Source of the DNA: Rostrohypoxylon terebratum
Taxonomy: Eukaryota; Ascomycota; Sordariomycetes; Xylariales; Hypoxylaceae
NCBI GenBank assembly: GCA_022497145.1
Contig: MU385936.1
Span: 62,001-126,000 of the forward strand
Direction of reading: 5' to 3'
DNA: 64,000 nucleotides
Shown here: in pieces, positions 1 to 12,607 of the stretch
Layout of the letters: every line of letters starts with the position of its first letter
Numbering within the stretch: the stretch's first letter is position 1
Position numbers and translations under genes: made by a program
Notes under the pieces: generated by a model
The model's input: only the letters and a program-made list of their open reading frames with translations
Databases searched by the model: none
What the model was told of the DNA's origin: nothing

Positions 1-1460
1 TTACCTAACGCGATAGCTGTCTCAGCAATTTTTGGTCCGGAGTACTGTATATCCGGCCAACGTAGCTTGCGTGCAAAATGTATCAGTCCATAAACTTGTC
101 TCTCGGTATATCTTCCCTGAATTGCGTAGGCATATTCGGATTGGACATTGTGGCGATATTGGCTATGGTCAACATGATGCGCTCCGTACATATGCTCATG
201 CTTTAGATTCATTTTGCTTGTTAATGATGATAGCCATCCCTTGGGCGTGGATGGCTCAGTGTGGGTCATGTTCGTCTTTGTGACATTGATGTTTTCAAGC
301 CACGCTCGAGCGAGGATCAATGACCATTTGACGGAGATATTAGCCTCCTTTTCAAATCTGTGAACCTCGGATACCTTGAGACCCTCACCCGAACCAAACT
401 CGTCACCCTCAGTAATAGCATCCAAGCGAATGAGGAGTTCGCAAGCAAGAAGAATTTGGAGTAGTAGCCAATATCGTTCTTCGCTTCGATCCTGCGAGTC
501 TTTCCCCTCATTTATCGAAATTCCATCAAAAATCTCATCGTCCATGGGGAAGGCCCACAAAATTTGACCGAGGCGAACTCTCCATTCGATCCGGGAGAAA
601 TCAATCCACGCATTTGGTGCACCCAACACCTTTACCAAGGCAGAGATTTGTACAGCGAGACTGTGAGGTTCTTTCGGGTCCATGACCCTCGTCGGCGGAT
701 GAAGGATTTTAGAGAATAACTCGTCGTAGAGGTCTTGAGATTTCATCCGAGGTCCACTTTTCTCGGCCTGGTACCTCTCCTCATTTTTCATCAGCTGTTC
801 CATGATAGTTGAGTCATCCAGATGGCGCAAGCCGTCCTTAGACGTAATGAGCTTCTGGCGTTGTTCGACGATCACATGACCCTTGGAACCCAAGCTATCG
901 AAGCCATATTGCTCCTCCTGCAAGGCGTCAGCAACAGAAATCTCCAAAGCAGCTTGGTAACCGATCGTGCCCTTTTCTAGACCTTGCATGCTGAGCATAC
1001 TCGGCCGCTCCTGACATCTTGCATTAAAGTGAGGACGCTTCTTCCCGGATGGCGATGCCACGGACATGGGATCGCGATGAATAATACGAGGCCATGCCGT
1101 GATACAGCCCCAGGCATCGTCGCTAATTTGAACGTGGTCAGCTAGGTCTCTGATGCCCAACTCGTCATTCCAGGGGAAAGCGACGGATGGATGCGGGGCT
1201 CCGGTGCCGTGTCCTTGTGACCGAGCAAAGAATTGCGGAGCTCCGGAGAACAGCTTCTCTATCTCGGTTTCAGTTAATGAAGCCATGATGCGATTCAGCT
1301 TCAGCACGGGTTTAGGAGGTCTGCCATCGACTTTGTCTATTGTGCCTGGGGGAGGCGGAGATGGGAGTGGTTTGTTATAGTTGAGAGAGCCAGGAGAGCG
1401 CGGAGATAATGACGGTCTCTCAGACGATGACCGCGTGCTAGAAACTTGGCGGGATGCAAC
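1..1460 (-). CDS. DUF1765-family fungal protein (partial, runs off left edge)
   Basis: One open frame of about 486 codons runs from an acceptor at 1461-1466 (reverse strand CTTTAG then GTTGCATCC) to the window edge, with no stop. It starts in a low-complexity Ser/Pro stretch (SSTRSSSERPSLSPRSPGS). A conserved-looking region follows, with phrases such as GAPNAWIDFSRIEWRVRLG and RYWLLLQILLACELLIRLDA. This reads as the fungal DUF1765 family, whose biochemical role is unknown to me; the assignment is from memory of family sequence. The initiator exon lies upstream of 1461 and was not resolved. The frame ends at the edge in TTA GGT AA, so a splice donor there is possible. The short ORFs overlapping this interval in other frames are shadows. 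Confidence 0.7.
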
Positions 1461-2197
1461 CTAAAGAAATTAAGCAACGGTTAGTTACCACCGATGAGTC
1501 TAAAACAGCAACTTGGCGACTCTGGTGAATTTGGCTTAGGAAATTATGAAGTGATTAAAACACGTGCTATTGCCTTATACCAAGACAATAATTTAGCTGT
1601 GTGATTGAATAGTCTCTGATATTCGAATAATTGAGAAATGAGAACAAAATTCAAGAAAAGAAAAAACAAAAAAAAACAACGCAATGATGCAGGGTCTAAG
1701 CACGAATAATCAGCTGAGGTCAGAAGATGATTTAGGGGGTTTCGTGTTCTAATCCCACATTGGACTCAAAAGGGAAGATGGTATTGGTTCTAGGTTTCCG
1801 TAGGCTCAAAATCATGGATGCTCTTGTGCTCTGATTTGAAGTATTGTATGTATTCATGGATGTATAGTACTTTCAGGTTGGACCTCGGAACATCAAACTG
1901 GGGGTTGCCTGCAGAACTGCAGTAGACTGACAGAGAGTTCATAGAAAATTGGGAGGATCGACTCTGGTGAGCTGTTTGGCAACTATGCCAACTGCCAATT
2001 TGCTGCTACAATTGTGACAATGCTCCAAATCTTGAACCACTTAGCAAATAATAACGAATAATGAAGAGTCAAAGTACCAGGTACTCTTTGGCAGGTGCTC
2101 GAAAAGGGATGGGTCAATATGCGTTTTATGCGTTTTCGAGGGTAGGAGCGGTAAGGGTTAGCGGTAGGGGTTACTAAAAGAGGAAATCTGCTGAAGG
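1461..2197. other. Upstream/intron region of the DUF1765 gene
   Basis: No supportable coding region. It must contain at least one intron of the gene at 1-1460, because the acceptor CTTTAG lies at 1461-1466 on the reverse strand. A CTAAC branch-like motif sits just upstream of it. The A-rich run at 1650-1680 is simple sequence. Confidence 0.5.
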
Positions 2198-2839
2198 TTA
2201 CAGTACCGTGGTTTCCGCAGCGTTGACTTTCATTGGTTTCTCCGCACCACTTACACCTGCACCTGCACCTGCACCTGCACCTGTACTAGCACTGAACGTA
2301 CTCGTACTTGTACCTGTCCCCGCCCGTGCACGGCGTGCTCCGAATGCCCCTAAGCTTCCAAAGGTTAGGCCCAAACCTAAAGTTAAAGCTTCAGTTGATT
2401 GATCTTCGTTTTCGTTCTTGTCTTCGCCTTCGTTTCTGACTCGACCACCATCATCATCACCAACACCAACACCACCAACGCCCCGTCGTCGAGATGGACC
2501 GGAACCTTCCACCCTTTGATTTTCGTTTTCTCCTTCCACATTTCCATATTGCACACCGGATTTCTTGTTATCCTTTTTCAACTTATTCCGTGCTCGTGTG
2601 GAATTCGTCTTACGAATCTTTTCTCTTGGCCGACGTATGAATCCTCGAATACCTGTGCAATTAGTTGACCCTCTCTGCCGGCTACCATCTCTTAGTTCCT
2701 TGGCATCCTTCATGAATACCAATGCTGAGCGTTTCAACACCGCCAACGAAGGCATCTTGATAAACTCGTCTTGGGTCGCTATTCGGCCGTCTGGAGCGCC
2801 GGAAGTGACGTCCAACGGCATGCCGCGCAAAACTTGCAT
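2198..2839 (-). CDS. Doubtful basic low-complexity ORF
   Basis: The first ATG of the open frame is at 2839 and gives 213 residues; a longer version needs a TTG start. The first half has some varied sequence followed by a strongly basic segment (RRPREKIRKTNSTRARNKLK). The second half is acidic and Gly/Asp/Glu-rich, ending in a Thr/Ser/Ala/Gly tail. The tail is encoded by a (CACCTG)5 hexanucleotide repeat (plus strand 2254-2283). I recognise no family. It could be a small gene, a 5' exon of the neighbouring DUF1765 gene, or chance. Length is the only argument for coding; composition argues against it. Confidence 0.28.
   Translation of the reverse strand: MQVLRGMPLDVTSGAPDGRIATQDEFIKMPSLAVLKRSALVFMKDAKELRDGSRQRGSTNCTGIRGFIRRPREKIRKTNSTRARNKLKKDNKKSGVQYGNVEGENENQRVEGSGPSRRRGVGGVGVGDDDGGRVRNEGEDKNENEDQSTEALTLGLGLTFGSLGAFGARRARAGTGTSTSTFSASTGAGAGAGAGVSGAEKPMKVNAAETTVL
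2254..2283. repeat. (CACCTG)5 hexanucleotide repeat
   Basis: Five perfect tandem copies of CACCTG on the plus strand. On the minus strand they encode alternating Ala-Gly in the doubtful ORF at 2198-2839. Confidence 0.9.
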
Positions 2840-5800
2840 CGAGGTTACAGAACAAGTCTGTCGTGTGTCGTTATGATAGTATATTGAGTTGCCATGAGGA
2901 CGACTGCCAAGCCAACCAGTTCCGGTTGGGATCAAAACCGAAGCGAATATTTGAACCTAAGTAGTTCTCAAAAGGACATTTTAATCATCTCACAAGTCGG
3001 CAGTAGTGGATGTACCCGAGTAGCCGGTGTAAATGATAGATCGCACAAATCGCGAAGACCAGGCTGGGCGGCTCGACCTATTATTGAAAGCAAATCTTAG
3101 GTTCTTATGTCACTTATCCAACGGTCGGAACCGCCTCACTATGTATGTCCCGGACCAGTAACCTTATGCCTAATCGTCAGGCCTTAGTGTATGCCATGAG
3201 CCGCCAAGCTAGCCTCGAAAAGTGCCGGTCTTCTGGAAATCCATGATAGATGGATTCGGTCCACTGGTTTTCTCACCCACCAAACACCCTTGCATTCTGG
3301 TCGTGGTGGTCATGGATGATGAGCAAGATAACCAGCCGGTAAGCTAAATACTATCCATGCACATCTGCAATTGTTTCAAGTGCACTTCGCAGCTCATAGG
3401 TCTTCTACATGGAGTGGGCAGGGACTTTTCGCGGTACGGATCTCTACGGATTTGGCGACTTCAAAATCCCCCGACTAGTAATTTCGGGTTCTGCACAGCA
3501 AAAACCAATAGAAGCGTGCACCTCACGCCCCGGTAGCCGTGGCATTCCTCTAAGAAAAGCCACACCGACATTATCTGGTGTTTTATACCATCCACGTCGT
3601 TTCTGGGGCTCCAAGGGCTCACTAGCAGTTTCAGCCGTCACGCTTTACGTGGCTTGCGTGGGTGACCCGTCTACTACGTCGTAGGTTCTAGGACCTAGGA
3701 CCTAGGTTACTATGTAGTATCCACCGAGCCGGACTTTCGAGCCTCTTCCGTTTATTCTACTACTACCCCGTCCGGACCGCGAGTCCCATCCACCATTTCC
3801 TAAGCATGGCGCGGGATTGAAACTCGATAGTAGGCTAGGTATGTAGCTATGTATGCTTATGTATGAGGCTATGAGCTACGACTTTTAGCCTCTATTATTG
3901 TGGAAAATTTTACGACCTACTTGACGGTTCGAAACAACGCCAATGCCACAAAGTTGTATTGATCTCTATTATCTCCAGCGTACTATTGACACACCCTCTA
4001 CTATTGAGTTAGGTCCTGAACCCTACTGCAATGGGATTTATACCACTCTAAGCTGTACTGGTGCTGTCTACGATAACTCTCATCAGCACCCCACCAGTAT
4101 AAGCGGTTTTGGATATCAATTTCATCCTGAAAGATCCGACTACTTTTGTTAATCTACATGGTACACGCTGGCCAACGTAGGCCGAAACGCGGGTCCTAAA
4201 CCATGTTCGTCTCGAACATTTCAATAAAAGTTTTTTTGCATTTATATTTAGAGTACCTAACGTTCGATCTTAAGCCGACAAGTCCGATATGATGTGAGAG
4301 CCTCAGATGTGACTATTAGTCAAGTCTTATTGTTACCGACTAATTCAAATTGTCCGGTTGTATGGAGCTTATACCTTAAGTGTTGGTCGCTGGATGAGTA
4401 TCCTAGCCAATGTACGTTTTTGCGTGCATGTATTGTTTCTAGCGTCTACCTATTTCCATCCTACGTATGCATCAATGATCCCATAGCACCTCCGGCGCTG
4501 ACTGCAATTTTCTAGAATCGCTCAAAGGTGACAAGGTTGTCGATCAATTGTACCTAATGGCGATCACAAGCCATCCCACCTGATCTGAAACAATGTCAAA
4601 TTCCCCGGAATCTTACGTACAGCTGAGCTGGCCTATAACCGCGATTAGCTCTTACTGTCAGACAGAAAAGTTGTCGCTCATTTATTGGCTTGCTCACCTG
4701 CCTTGTTAGTGACAACAACAGCTACTACTACTAACCAACTTACTCTGCTCGAGATAGGCATTTATGATATCTGGGAATACAGGTTGTGTGACCTATATAC
4801 CGCTTAGGTCAGTTCTCCGATGCATAAGAGGTAGGTATTCATTCACGACTATGCTCATTGGTACAATTCATACACATTTCGAGCCACAACAATACGTAAC
4901 ACAGGTACGATCCCAATCTCTTGCCAAGGCTGTATATACGCTCATCAATCTAATGGCTCATAGATACCTATATTGTCTCGTAGGAATGGGGCTGTACAGC
5001 TACGGCGCAGCATATCGGGTATGGTTCCGTGAATGATTCTTGTCTATTCAGAACAACAATCTAAAGTCCCAGCAACTGTTCGGAATCAAGATGACAATAG
5101 ATAAGCTACTAGAAAGTCTAGGAACCAGAGCCCGACATTGTTTAGCGAGGCCTATCTTCCTACCTGCCTACCTAGGTGTTCAAGTGTTGGAGCTCCGTCC
5201 GAAAAATCCATCGGCAGCTCCTTACGACGTATACTCCTATGTGGAGTTGAGACATGTTTCATCATAGCCACACCTGGTCAAAGTGGGATTTGGCGGTTCC
5301 GATGACAATATGTGCGGTGAGCCGCCGCGATCAAAAGTCAACTGGTGACGCCAACAGCTTCGAATAGATACCCGGACAAGCGCAAACACTTTGCCCACCT
5401 AGTCGTCACAAAAGGACCGAGTCCGAAAACTACCTACTCAAATCATTTTTCTCAACTTCTTACGGCATTCTCAACGCTAGGAGTATGCGAGTTACACCCA
5501 TCAGGTTTCAGCCCGTCAGGCTCGGTTGTACCTACATTCGGCAAGTTCGGTCCCGGGCATGTGATATATAATCCATCATATTATTGGTATAGGTTCTCAC
5601 CAAGGCTCTTGATAACGGCGGCCTCCAGTTGAAGGACCTAGGAAAGGCTGATTTGGCAGAACCAACTCCATCTCAAAGCTTATCAGAAACGATCCTCTCC
5701 CTAGTGTCTAGCATCTGAAAATTCGCCATCGGGCATAGTAGAAGGCAGCTTATAATTAGTATTTCAACGCTTCTTTTGAAGGACATAGATTGCATGTTAG

Positions 5801-6668
5801 ATTGACGTAATCAGCATAATATGCAAGCTTAGTCGAAGTAGTGAATGACGCCATCAACCGGATCCGACAAGGAGGCAAGAGCCTAAAATGGGAAAAGAAA
5901 ATCCTAAACTACGAAGTATGCGTTCAGAGCTTCGAAGCCAAACCCGGTGCTACGGGCGTGGGAGTCATAGGAACAAACGGACGTCGGCTCCAGAAGTCAA
6001 TAGTCACCGATCATTTAGAATCTCGAATGATTCTTATTACAAGGTGCTATGTAGTAGCATGAGTAGATTGCCTCATAATGAATAGTACGCTATTTTCCAA
6101 TACCCAGCACCTGAGTTTGTGATATTCGTAAACGTTCGAATAGGATGCCCCTGCAACAGTAGCTGAAAATAGGCTGGAGCGAAGGAAAGGATTCCTTGAC
6201 TCCATTTGGATGGGAGGTCAGCAATAGACATTTTAGCGCAATCTTCAACACAGTAGTTTGATCAGGGTGATGAACATTGAAATGTCCTTTGGGTTGACGA
6301 GCACATTGCGACCTAACGTCAGCAGGCCAACTCGGTCGTCATCTTATACCCTCCAGCATGAACACGCTAGACTTTTACGGGGCAGGTACCTTGCGTAAAC
6401 CTGACTACGAAAGTCTTCACTCTCAAGAGCGTCATGTCCACAGCAACGTAAACCCTAGATAGAAACAGGAGTTTCAACTCTAGGATAGCCGATCTCAGAG
6501 CCTATCTTCACCCATTGTCATCAACGTGCTATCAATTCAATCCCACCCCGGCAATCTTGGGTATAATGCCATCCCGAACGCCACCAAACGCCGTAGCCAC
6601 TAGCTTGAGATAGCTAGACAAGGAGTCTTCAAACTCGATGAATGCTTCAAAAATATTACGTCGCAGGT
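2840..6668. other. 3.8 kb spacer without a supported gene
   Basis: All six frames contain only short ORFs (under about 105 codons) with no recognisable domain or consistent splice chain. It holds a few CCTAGG microrepeats (3694-3706) and scattered CTACC repeats. I see no tRNA A/B-box pair and no transposon ends. Confidence 0.6.
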
Positions 6669-7229
6669 TTACACGGGAGGCGTGTCGTGGACAACGACTA
6701 ATAGGTACTTTGGTTCGGGCACGATGACGAGCTCTTGTTTCTTTGTGCGCAGCCGAAGTAGCTTTAGCTCATCCTACACTAATTAGCCTCTCATCCTGTT
6801 CCTACGTTTGAATATAACATACCTCGGAATCTATTTCGTCAATTAGACTCCCGGCAGTAGTCAGGAAGGTCCAAACCATGCTGGCGAGCTCTTGCGCGGC
6901 CTGAGTCTCGTTGTTGGTATTGGCGTTGACGTCGGTTGAGAATGAACCGCTAGGTGGGTTCGGCAACTGTAGCGAAGCTCTAGGGTTGTTGTTGCTCTCA
7001 GATGTACCAGAAGATCGCGCGGGTCGGATAGCGGAGATCTGGCCGTTGGTTTTGAGGACGGCGCCGTTTGTTCGGTCGATCATGAGCCATGCTTTGACGC
7101 CGGGTTTCTTGGAGAGTCGGTGCAGGGATTCTTCTATAGATTCCGTGTTGATGGCGGTCTATTTTATTAATTAGACTAAGCATCTTACGTTCAAAGGTAA
7201 ATAGGACTTACTGGCGGCTTTTGATTCAT
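6669..7229 (-). CDS. Roadblock/LC7-domain protein (DYNLRB-like)
   Basis: Three exons: 7229-7212, 7158-6823 and 6773-6669, giving 152 residues. Intron 1 (7159-7211, 53 nt) starts GTAAGT; intron 2 (6774-6822, 49 nt) starts GTATGT; both end in TAG and keep phase. The protein begins MNQKPP and continues with the LC7 pattern ESLHRLSKKPGVKAWLMIDR, TNGAVLKTNGQI, then QELASMVWTFL. It ends in a strand-rich segment (LRLRTKKQELVIVPEPKYLL). Known role of the family: homodimeric light chain linking cargo to cytoplasmic dynein, or a scaffold for small GTPases. A Ser/Asn/Pro-rich insert of about 40 residues separates two halves of the domain, as I recall for filamentous fungi. The gene is divergent from Ipi1 with 339 bp between start codons. 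Confidence 0.88.
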
Positions 7230-7568
7230 TTTTTCCTAATTATGAATGAGAGCGATTACTTCAATCGCAGTAAACAGGCCGTTGAACTTTGAAGCTCTCT
7301 AACTTATTATTGCAGACTCCCAAGACAAATTGAGGGACCTAAGTAAATAGCTTGAGCCACATCAGCCACACAACAGTTACGTACAAGCCACAATGATAAG
7401 ATAAGAGCAGAATTACGCCGCTAATTTAGTATCGCTAAAAAGTTGAAATGAAGCTGACATTATCATCACTGTGAGAGCCTAGATGGCTACAAATTTGGAA
7501 ATGATGTAGCAAATTGCCCAATTAATACTAATTCACCAAATCTTCCTGGTCCCAATGAATGAGTCAAT
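7230..7568. promoter_or_regulatory. Shared divergent promoter (LC7 / Ipi1)
   Basis: 339 bp separate the two start codons, so the genes must share upstream DNA. I see no clear TATA box or named operator. The segment is AT-rich near 7300-7480. Confidence 0.55.
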
Positions 7569-8694
7569 ATGGGTTCCAGTGCCAAAAAGAAGAAGGAAAA
7601 GAAGAAGGACTTCCAGAAACCCAAGCTGAAAGTAGGAAAAGCCAAGCCTAAAGCTGCCAATTTCACAGACACCAGTTTTAAGTCTAAAGGTACTATACTT
7701 GCTGTTTCTCTTTTTCTCACACACATATCGTTATCTTTCAAAGCTGACATCTTGTCTCTCACTAGCTATCGTGTTGCAACAGCAATTAGCTGAGAATGCT
7801 CCGAATCCTGTCGAACGATTCAAGCATAACCTCTCTCTCACAGCCTCCCGCTCAGATACTCAACGCAGAGATGCATTATCGTATCTTGCGGGCCAGCTCT
7901 CAACTACGCCACCGACAAACCCGGTAGGCACATCAACGTTACTTCAGAAGCTTCTACCCCTAATGTCCGACTCCTCCGGGCCCGTACGGAACCAATTATT
8001 GAAATTGCTACGCAATCTTCCAGTTGACGAAATCCGGCCCCACGTCGAAAAGATTATGCTTTATATCCGTGGTACTATGACAAACATATCGCAGGAAGTC
8101 AAGGATGACGGCCTCAACTACATGGAATGGCTTCTCGACGTCGCTGGAGAGGACGTCGTCTCGAGTCCCGGCTGCTGGGTAAAACCACTTCGGGACTTCA
8201 TGTCTGTGTTAGGATGGACAGTCAAAATTGGCCCAACCGCCGCAGCAAAGAGCGGGTGGACTTCAGCGCCTAGAACCACGTTTGGCGCTAAGAAATACGG
8301 CCAATCTTTCCCACGACAGATGCTTATACTCTCTAAATTCTTAGAGACGGGATTCAAGCCGGGTGAACCTACACCCTGGTCTCCCAATGACTGGTTCAAC
8401 AATATAGGTCATGTGCCACGAACGTCGGACCCATTTGGATATCTTGGTTTATTCAAACCCCCGAGAGACGAAGATGGCGAGATATATCGCAATCGAGAAG
8501 ACAGGCAAGACGTCTTCCACAAGAGATTTATGACGGCAATCGAAGAGGGTGTGGATATGGCTAAGAAAGAAGGAGGAACCGCCGGAAGAGCTGCCGCGAC
8601 GCTAGATCAAATTCTAAAGGATGGTATGGCCGACTACGAGCAGAACTCACGGCTTGATGATGAGGGACACTTGTGGGATGGATACATCATGTAG
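7569..8694 (+). CDS. IPI1: Pre-rRNA-processing protein Ipi1
   Basis: Two exons, 7569-7689 and 7766-8694, with a 76-nt intron (GTACTA...ACTAG) interrupting codon 41; the product is 349 residues. The N-terminus is very Lys-rich (MGSSAKKKKEKKKDFQ), followed by KLKVGKAKPKAANFTDTSFK, the conserved start of Ipi1/TEX10. A helical HEAT-type region follows (TSTLLQKLLPLMSDSSGPVR, NQLLKLLRNLP). Ipi1 forms the Rix1 complex with Ipi3 and Rix1 and acts in the nucleolus and nucleoplasm in ITS2 processing and late 60S maturation. The length fits filamentous-fungal homologues. A frame-internal ATG at 7699 lies inside the intron and would lose the conserved basic N-terminus, so the upstream start is preferred. 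Confidence 0.93.
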
Positions 8695-9781
8695 GTCGAG
8701 CCTCAATAATCATCGATATACACTTAATCCCTTTCCATCTCAGATGTATGTTCGACATTGGACTGAGGTTCAAACGATGGTCATCTTTCCCGCCACCATA
8801 TCATACTGAGTTTTCTATCTCAGTCTGGTATTTCATACTGTCCATATGCTATAGCAGTGCCCCTGTTTATTGCACCCTAACCCAGTTACGATACCAAGAG
8901 CCGAACACACTACATAGAGACATGTCCATGTATTCCTCGTGGATATCTCTTCTAGCCTCAGGTACCTACATCAAGGCATTGAATCATTGACCATCTCCAT
9001 TTATGGTCGCTAGGTTCGTAGATCTATCAAAAAACCAACCCGTTCTTTGATGACTCGCTGTAGCTATCCCTACTTTGGTACAGATATCAAATTTCCAGCC
9101 AAACAGCAGACGCTCTCACATAAACCATAAATGCTAGTGAATATGAGTGAAAGGGCTTTATCTAGCAGGGTTTTGGGGCAGATAATAAAGCATAAGGCAT
9201 CGCTCCTTCTTCCTGGGAACGATATACCAGGATCCCCCCGCATTGCTAATCTCCCAGGTTGACATGGAAGCGTCGACTTGATAGACACTGCTCTAGTTAC
9301 ATATAAATAAGCTTCATGTAGCCTTAACGTTACCTACCTAGTAGATATCACAAACAACACCGTCGCTTCCTCGTTAGTAACCCCAACCTCTTACTCCTCC
9401 CTATTAAACCCATAAAACCTTTGGGGTCACCTTCCCCCCTCCGCTGTTCTCCCTTCGCCACCACCCTGCCCACATCGTATTGACGTACTCACTTCCGTAC
9501 TGTCTATGATAACTACGTCCGGGAGCCCTAAGTCACTTGTCGTTGCCGTTCCGGACATGACCAACCTGTGAAGCACTTACCGTTTAGGGCTTGTTCAGTC
9601 CAAATCACCGCCTGCTTCTTTATGCCTGAGAAAATTATTTAACACCACCTGGGTTTCTCCCTCGAACTTTCTTCCTACATCTTTTTTCCTTCACCCAATT
9701 TCTTTCCCATCACTCTTCCCATCGCCCTTTGTGAATCTCTAGGTCAGATCAAGTCTGTCCTCAAGGTTCACACACATCAAG
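8695..9781. promoter_or_regulatory. Ipi1 3' region, helicase promoter and start of leader
   Basis: No gene is supported. From about 9340 the plus strand becomes pyrimidine-rich (CTCCC, TTTCTTCC runs), typical of promoters and leaders of highly expressed fungal genes. It continues into the spliced leader of the helicase downstream. Confidence 0.5.
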
Positions 9782-10606
9782 GTAAGCATTATACTCTCTT
9801 CTACCATCTAAGTTTTTTATTTCCATCACTGTCACTATCTTCATATTTTTCACCTGCCGATCTACCTTCCCGCTCCTAGCCCTTCTTCCACCACTACTAT
9901 CCTAAAACAAAATACCCCTTTAATACTTCCCTCGTTCAGACGTCTCTCGTCTTATAGTATTCCTACCCCTCTTCTGCTACGGATGAAGGTCGTTCTATCT
10001 CGATTTTGAAGGCACCCCTCCATCCCATCCGTCTGCCCTATCGAAAAGTAAAATATTTATAACACTCTCCCTCACTCCCCTAATCTCTATCCTTGTCTTT
10101 TCCTTAAATAAAAAAAGCTGTCCGCTCTTTCTCTTGGAAAGACAGCATTTCTCTGGTACTGATCCCAAAACTGAGCATTACCCTCTACACTTTCTTTTCA
10201 CTTTCTACTCAAGCCTCTATAGGAGCTTCGCTATTTCTACTCTGGTTTAGGCATTAATTTTTAACTCGGTCCTGCTAAGGTTCCTCAACTACTCTCGACA
10301 ATCGTATAAAGTAGGTGAGTATCTACTCTCCCATAAACATCCCATCTTCCAGTCCACCCCTCGCGCTCTATTTCTGTACCGGCGGGATATTGCATACTTT
10401 TCATAAAAGTATGATATCCAAGAATCTATGTATCTTCTTACAGTATATACCCTTGAAAGAGGGGTGTGTACATCACATGATGTCTGTTTTTTTTCAACTT
10501 AGCATTTCATCAAGCTTTGACGCTTTGAGAAATAAAATTGGATTTTTTTCTCAATGTGCTAACCAAGCTTCTCTAGCTTTTGCGGAACGTCTACGAATCG
10601 ACCGAC
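9782..10606 (+). promoter_or_regulatory. Intron-bearing 5' leader of the DEAD-box helicase gene
   Basis: A strong donor (CAAG then GTAAGC) lies at 9782. A second donor (GTGAGT) is at 10315. A GCTAAC branch motif at 10558-10563 is followed by an acceptor CTCTAG ending at 10576, 30 nt before the start codon. The 10315-10576 intron (262 nt) is the best supported. The acceptor of the first one is uncertain; TTTAG ending at 10250 is a candidate. The mature leader would be long and pyrimidine-rich. Confidence 0.5.
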
Positions 10607-12607
10607 ATGTCTGATTGGGGAGTCTCAGACATGAAGGCAGCGCTCCCTGATCAGGGCGCTGCCGGCCCATCCAATGCCGGTCCCTCCAAGGCCGCTCCCT
10701 CCACCTCGGAGGAGTCTAAGCGCACCGACAAGCCGGCCGGTGACTGGGGTCAAGTCTTCACTTACGACTATTCCGAGACTGATCGAGACCGCCAGTGGGG
10801 CGCAAATGGAGCCGTCTATGAGTGGACTGGCGAAGAGGGCGACGTTGGCCCCGAGAATCCCGAGCTGGAAATCCAGCTTTTCGGTGCTCCCGAAGAGCGA
10901 TTCGGTGCCGGTCTTGACATTTCCAAGTACGTACTTGTTCAGCTTCGTCTAAATTAATTATCTACTAACTTGGTCAGGATCTACTCTATCAACGTTTTCC
11001 AGGAGGGTGAACAGCGAATTGCCCCCGTCTTCACCTTCGAAGCCGCTGGCCTTCACCCGATTATGTTGAAGAACATCAAGATGTGCGGTTACGATACCCC
11101 CACTCCCATCCAGAAGTATTGCATCCCAGCAATTAACATGGGATATGATTTGATCGCCATCGCTCAGACCGGTAAGCTACTGCACTGCTGTAAAATCTAA
11201 AGATATCGAATCTTGCTAACTATGTCAGGTTCGGGCAAGACAGCAGCTTACCTGATCCCTATCTTGAACAACCTGATGGGTAAGGCCAAGAAGCTGGCCG
11301 CTCCTCGCCCCAGTCCCCAGGCCTTTCAGGACGGAACAGCCCGCCCTATCCAAGCTGAGCCCTTGGTTTTGATCATCTGTCCTACTCGAGAGTTGGCAAT
11401 CCAGATCTTTGACGAAGCCCGCAAGTTCTGTTACCGTACCATGCTACGTCCTTGCGTCGTCTACGGCGGAGGACCCATTCGAGAGCAGATTGAACAGATT
11501 GGACGAGGTTGCGATCTTTTGATTGCCACCCCCGGCCGCCTGATTGACATCATGGAGCGCGGTCGCTTGATCACGCTTCGTCGCCTTCGATACATGGTGA
11601 TCGATGAAGCTGATGAGATGCTCGACAGCGATTGGAAGCCAGACTTTGAGAAAATCTTCACTGGCGGAGGTAAGTTCGCACATATTTTATTGCAATGATA
11701 AATAAGACTTCTAACATTTGATTGAAGAACAAGAGGAGAGCAACGTGAAATACATGCTCTTCTCCGCTACGTTCCCAGGCGCTGTTCGTCGTCTTGCCAG
11801 AGACCATCTCGCCGAAGATCACGTTCGCATCAAGGTCGGCCGCATCGGAAGCACTCACGAGAACATCAAACAAGACATCATCTTCGTGCGACAGGATCTC
11901 AAGCAGACCGCACTTCTTGACCTCCTCTATTCTATAGAGCCTGGCCGCACAATTATCTTCGTCAACAACAAGCGCACCGCAGACGAGATCGATGATCTTC
12001 TTTTCCACAAGGGCTTGCCGTCTACTTCTATGCATTCGGATCGTACTCAGCGTGAGCGCGAGGATGCTATGCGAGCATTCCGTGCCGGAAAGGCTCCTCT
12101 CATGGTCACCACTGGTGTGTCAGCTCGTGGTATCGATGTGCGCAACGTGAAGCACGTCATCAACTATGATCTTCCGACTGTCGATCACGGTGGTATTCAG
12201 GAATATACTCATCGTATTGGTAGGTATCCCCTCGTTATAAAGTGATTTACAGAACCAACTAACGCCGCACAGGTCGTACCGGTCGCATTGGTTACACTGG
12301 AACTGCAACCTCGTTCTACACGGAACGTGACGAAGCTCTCGCTGAAGACCTGACCAAGGTCTTGATGGAAACCAAGCATCCTATCCCTGATTTTCTCAAG
12401 GATCATATCCCCGAGGGAGTCGACCCCTCCAACTTCCAGATGGAGGACGACAACAGCGAGGATGAAGATGATGGTGACAACGGTGACGCCAATGCCGCCT
12501 TATTCGGCGATGAAGATGCTTGGGGCAGCGGCCCTTCTGGTGCCCAGGGTACTGCAGATGACGATGGTGGTTGGGGAGGCCCCTCCGTCCAGTCCGTTGA
12601 GTGGTAA
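10607..12607 (+). CDS. DEAD-box ATP-dependent RNA helicase (Ded1/DDX3-Vasa-like)
   Basis: Five exons: 10607-10926, 10978-11171, 11229-11669, 11728-12219 and 12273-12607; 593 residues, all junctions in phase. Motifs in order: Q motif (FEAAGL about 126, PTPIQ about 149), Walker A AQTGSGKT ending about 176, PTREL, TPGR, Walker B DEAD at 297-300, SAT at 331-333, then TTGVSARGID and HRIGRTGR at about 480-487. The N-terminus is a flexible, Pro/Ala/Ser-rich segment after MSDWGVSD. The C-terminus is acidic and ends in a GWGGP-type tail with a final W. Ded1/Vasa relatives remodel RNA during translation initiation. This copy may be a paralogue rather than the orthologue of Ded1, since it lacks the usual RGG-rich flanks. 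The first ATG after the leader acceptor is used; the in-frame ATG at 10580 would lengthen it by nine residues. Confidence 0.9.

Noticed and set aside
2150..2175. Telomere-like GGGTTAGCGG
   Set aside because: Only one or two imperfect units, not a TTAGGG array.
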